This document shows, piece by piece, positions 7,791 through 9,492 of a DNA stretch of 9,492 bases. The notes beneath the pieces were generated by a model that made no database searches, was not told where the DNA came from, and saw only the letters and a program-made list of their open reading frames with translations. Each line of letters begins with the position of its first letter. Within the stretch, counting starts at the first letter, position 1. This DNA comes from an uncultured Methanobrevibacter sp. (GTDB lineage Archaea; Methanobacteriota; Methanobacteria; Methanobacteriales; Methanobacteriaceae): assembly GCA_905235495.1 (NCBI GenBank), contig CAJOMK010000034.1:1-9492 (forward strand). The letters run 5' to 3'. A program made the position numbers and the translations under genes.

Positions 7791-7798
7791 GTGAAAAA

Positions 7799-9492
7799 AT
7801 GTATGAACGCAATTATAAATTAGTAGAAAGTAAATTCAAGGAATTTTTCTTTCCTACATTATTAACTTCAATGACAAACAATATTTGTCTGCTTATTGAT
7901 TCAATTATTGTAAGCTATTTTATTGGTGCTATTGCATTATCTGCCATCCAACCAATAGAACCTTTGAGCACATTCATTAATTTAATTTATTGGATGATTG
8001 GATTGGGAGGAAGTGTAATGTGTTCAGTTGCAAAGGCAGAATTTGATAATGAAAAAAGTAATAGGATATTTACCGCTTCGATAATGTCCCTGCTTTTGAT
8101 TGGAATACTGTTCTCGGTTTTTGGAACATTGTTTTCAAGTCAGATTATAGCGATTTTGTGCCCTTCCGCTCAAATACAACCGTTTGTTTCCCAATTTTAT
8201 AACATTTTCATACTTGGAGTTCCATTCTCATGTCTTCTCATGTGCTTATCATATTTTATTCGTGTAGATGGGAATGCAAATTTGCCGTTCAGGGCATTGA
8301 TGGTGACTAATATATCCAATCTTATATTAGATTTGATACTTATCGGTGTGTTTGACTGGGGAATTTCAGGTGCGGCAGCTGCAACAGTTGCAGGAGATAT
8401 TTTAGGATGTATCTACATGGCAACTTATTTCTTTAATACGAAAAGGACATTAAAATTGGTTTCCATTAAATTCAAGACATTTATGAGCACTGTTGCAGAT
8501 ATTTGTAAATCAGGATTTTCAGGCGCATCAACACAATTATATTTCACCATAAAAATCTATATAATAAACATTCTGCTTATTTTCGTAATGGGGCAATCTG
8601 GTTTGGTTGCATTCAGCATCTGTTACAATAGCCTGCTTATTCTTTACATGTTCCTGATTGGTACTGCACAGACAATGTCTCCAATTATCTCGGTTTATTA
8701 TCAAGAGGAGGATTATAAAAGTGTTGAATATATAAAAAACAAAGCCTTAAAGATAGTTCTAGCTTCAAGTTTGGTACTGGCTGTGCTCTTCATTATCTGG
8801 CCTCAATTGTTAGTGATGTTATATCATGTTAACAATCCTTCAGATATTCCTATTGTATTGAATGCAGTCAGGATTTTTGCATTGAGTTATGTTGGAGTAG
8901 CAGTAACATTCCTGTATACATTTTATGCTCAGGCTATTCAAAAAGACAAATTGGCAAATACAATATCCACACTTGAAGGCTGTATCTTTCCTATGGTATT
9001 CGCATGTTTACTGGCATTTTTAATGGGTCCAAATGGAATTTGGATTTCATTCACTATTGCTGAAGTCCTTACAATATTATACATTTTTGTATATTCAAGA
9101 CGTCTCAGCAAAAAAACTGATGGTGAATACTCAGGATTTTTCATAAACAAACATAATGATGATAAAAAGGTATTTGCATATACAATCGAAGGCGATATCA
9201 AACAGGCTGTAGAGTTATCCGACCAGGTTAAGGAATATTTTGCCGAAAACAAATCTTCAGTATTGGTTAGTATGGCTATTGAAGAAATGCTTACCAATAT
9301 CATTGATATCAATGAACATGTTGATACAATAGATGTTATTGTTAAAGATACTGGTGAAAATATTTTAATTGCTGTTAAGGACGACGGTATTGATTTTAAC
9401 CCTGTTGTTGAAAATGATGATCTTAAATTTGACAATATCTCTGTGTTGAATAGGATTGCTGATAAAATTGAGTATACGAGGGTATTGGGGTT
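7799..9492 (+). CDS. MATE-family efflux protein fused to a C-terminal RsbW-like ATPase domain (3' partial)
   Basis: This is an inner-membrane cation-coupled multidrug/toxin exporter and the likely export pump for the NRPS product. The frame is open for 564 codons from ATG 7799 to the window edge. Residues ~15-433 have about twelve hydrophobic segments in two halves, with MATE signatures: a proline followed by a charged D34 in helix 1, RVDGNANLPF (155-164), then D178 and GISGAAAATV (188-197). After the basic stop-transfer stretch at 434-439 comes a soluble domain from ~458. It has a GHKL N-box-like EEMLTNII (N500) and a DDGIDFNP motif (528-535), as in RsbW/SpoIIAB serine kinases. MATE proteins usually end near 450 residues, so the extension is a true fusion. 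The gene follows the NRPS by 8 nt. The MATE call is firm; the ATPase call is by motif only, and transport of the peptide is inferred. Confidence 0.92.
   Translation, partial: MYERNYKLVESKFKEFFFPTLLTSMTNNICLLIDSIIVSYFIGAIALSAIQPIEPLSTFINLIYWMIGLGGSVMCSVAKAEFDNEKSNRIFTASIMSLLLIGILFSVFGTLFSSQIIAILCPSAQIQPFVSQFYNIFILGVPFSCLLMCLSYFIRVDGNANLPFRALMVTNISNLILDLILIGVFDWGISGAAAATVAGDILGCIYMATYFFNTKRTLKLVSIKFKTFMSTVADICKSGFSGASTQLYFTIKIYIINILLIFVMGQSGLVAFSICYNSLLILYMFLIGTAQTMSPIISVYYQEEDYKSVEYIKNKALKIVLASSLVLAVLFIIWPQLLVMLYHVNNPSDIPIVLNAVRIFALSYVGVAVTFLYTFYAQAIQKDKLANTISTLEGCIFPMVFACLLAFLMGPNGIWISFTIAEVLTILYIFVYSRRLSKKTDGEYSGFFINKHNDDKKVFAYTIEGDIKQAVELSDQVKEYFAENKSSVLVSMAIEEMLTNIIDINEHVDTIDVIVKDTGENILIAVKDDGIDFNPVVENDDLKFDNISVLNRIADKIEYTRVLG
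9170..9492 (+). other. RsbW/SpoIIAB-like GHKL ATPase domain on the transporter (incomplete)
   Basis: This cytosolic domain starts at about residue 458 with a strand-helix segment (VFAYTIEGD, then an amphipathic helix) as in the HATPase_c_2 family. The helix with IEEMLTN (494-500) supplies a candidate catalytic glutamate (E495/E496) and the Mg-binding Asn (N500). DDG (528-530) is the first ATP-binding glycine box. The usual second glycine box before the helix with NRIADKIEY is not obvious; the place reads DNISVL. Known relatives phosphorylate a STAS-domain antagonist and bind a sigma factor. What this one binds is unknown. Confidence 0.68.

Noticed and set aside
7791..7793. GTG just after the NRPS stop as the start of the next gene
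   Set aside because: It is in a different frame from the MATE gene and meets a stop after ten codons. ATG 7799 has proper spacing from AGGTGA.
8938..9435. Antisense open frame of 165 codons
   Set aside because: It lies fully opposite the well-supported MATE-ATPase gene. Its translation is low-complexity and Ser/Ile-rich with no recognisable motif, which is typical of a shadow frame.
1..9492. CRISPR arrays, tRNA or rRNA genes, insertion sequences, riboswitches
   Set aside because: I saw no short regular repeats with spacers, no transposase motifs and no structured RNA signature, and coding sequence fills the window apart from 8 bases.

Overview
The window is AT-rich and almost entirely coding, with two genes on the + strand separated by 8 nt. 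It suggests a host-associated methanogenic archaeon of the Methanobrevibacter type. The evidence is the low GC, the frequent AGA/AGG arginine codons, an archaeal/bacterial-type AGGTGA ribosome binding site, and a large NRPS followed by a MATE exporter. I recall that pairing from the Methanobrevibacter ruminantium M1 genome. An AT-rich gut Firmicute is the main alternative, because no archaeal marker gene lies in the window.

Region 1 (1-7790) is the 3' part of a very large multimodular non-ribosomal peptide synthetase. The reading frame is open through the left edge, so the gene starts upstream. Its layout here is: end of an adenylation (A) domain, PCP1, C1, A1, PCP2, C2, A2, PCP3, and a terminal NAD(P)H-dependent thioester reductase (TR). 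This gives at least three modules with reductive release, so the likely product is a peptide aldehyde, alcohol, imine or a cyclised derivative. Corresponding motifs in successive modules are about 1001 and 1031 residues apart, which indicates internal duplication. A1 has lost the conserved substrate-binding Asp and departs from consensus in several other motifs. A2 looks canonical.

Region 2 (7799-9492, running off the right edge) encodes a MATE-family exporter of about 435 residues. A soluble C-terminal domain resembling the GHKL ATPase of RsbW/SpoIIAB-type anti-sigma kinases is fused to it. Its ribosome binding site lies in the last two codons of the NRPS gene, so the two genes are probably co-transcribed and translationally coupled.

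The working model is that the NRPS makes a reductively released peptide and the MATE protein exports it. The fused kinase-like domain may link export to a partner-switching regulatory module whose other parts could lie downstream. The least explained parts are the divergent A1 domain and the transporter-kinase fusion. No RNA genes, mobile elements, CRISPR arrays or intergenic stretches of note are present.
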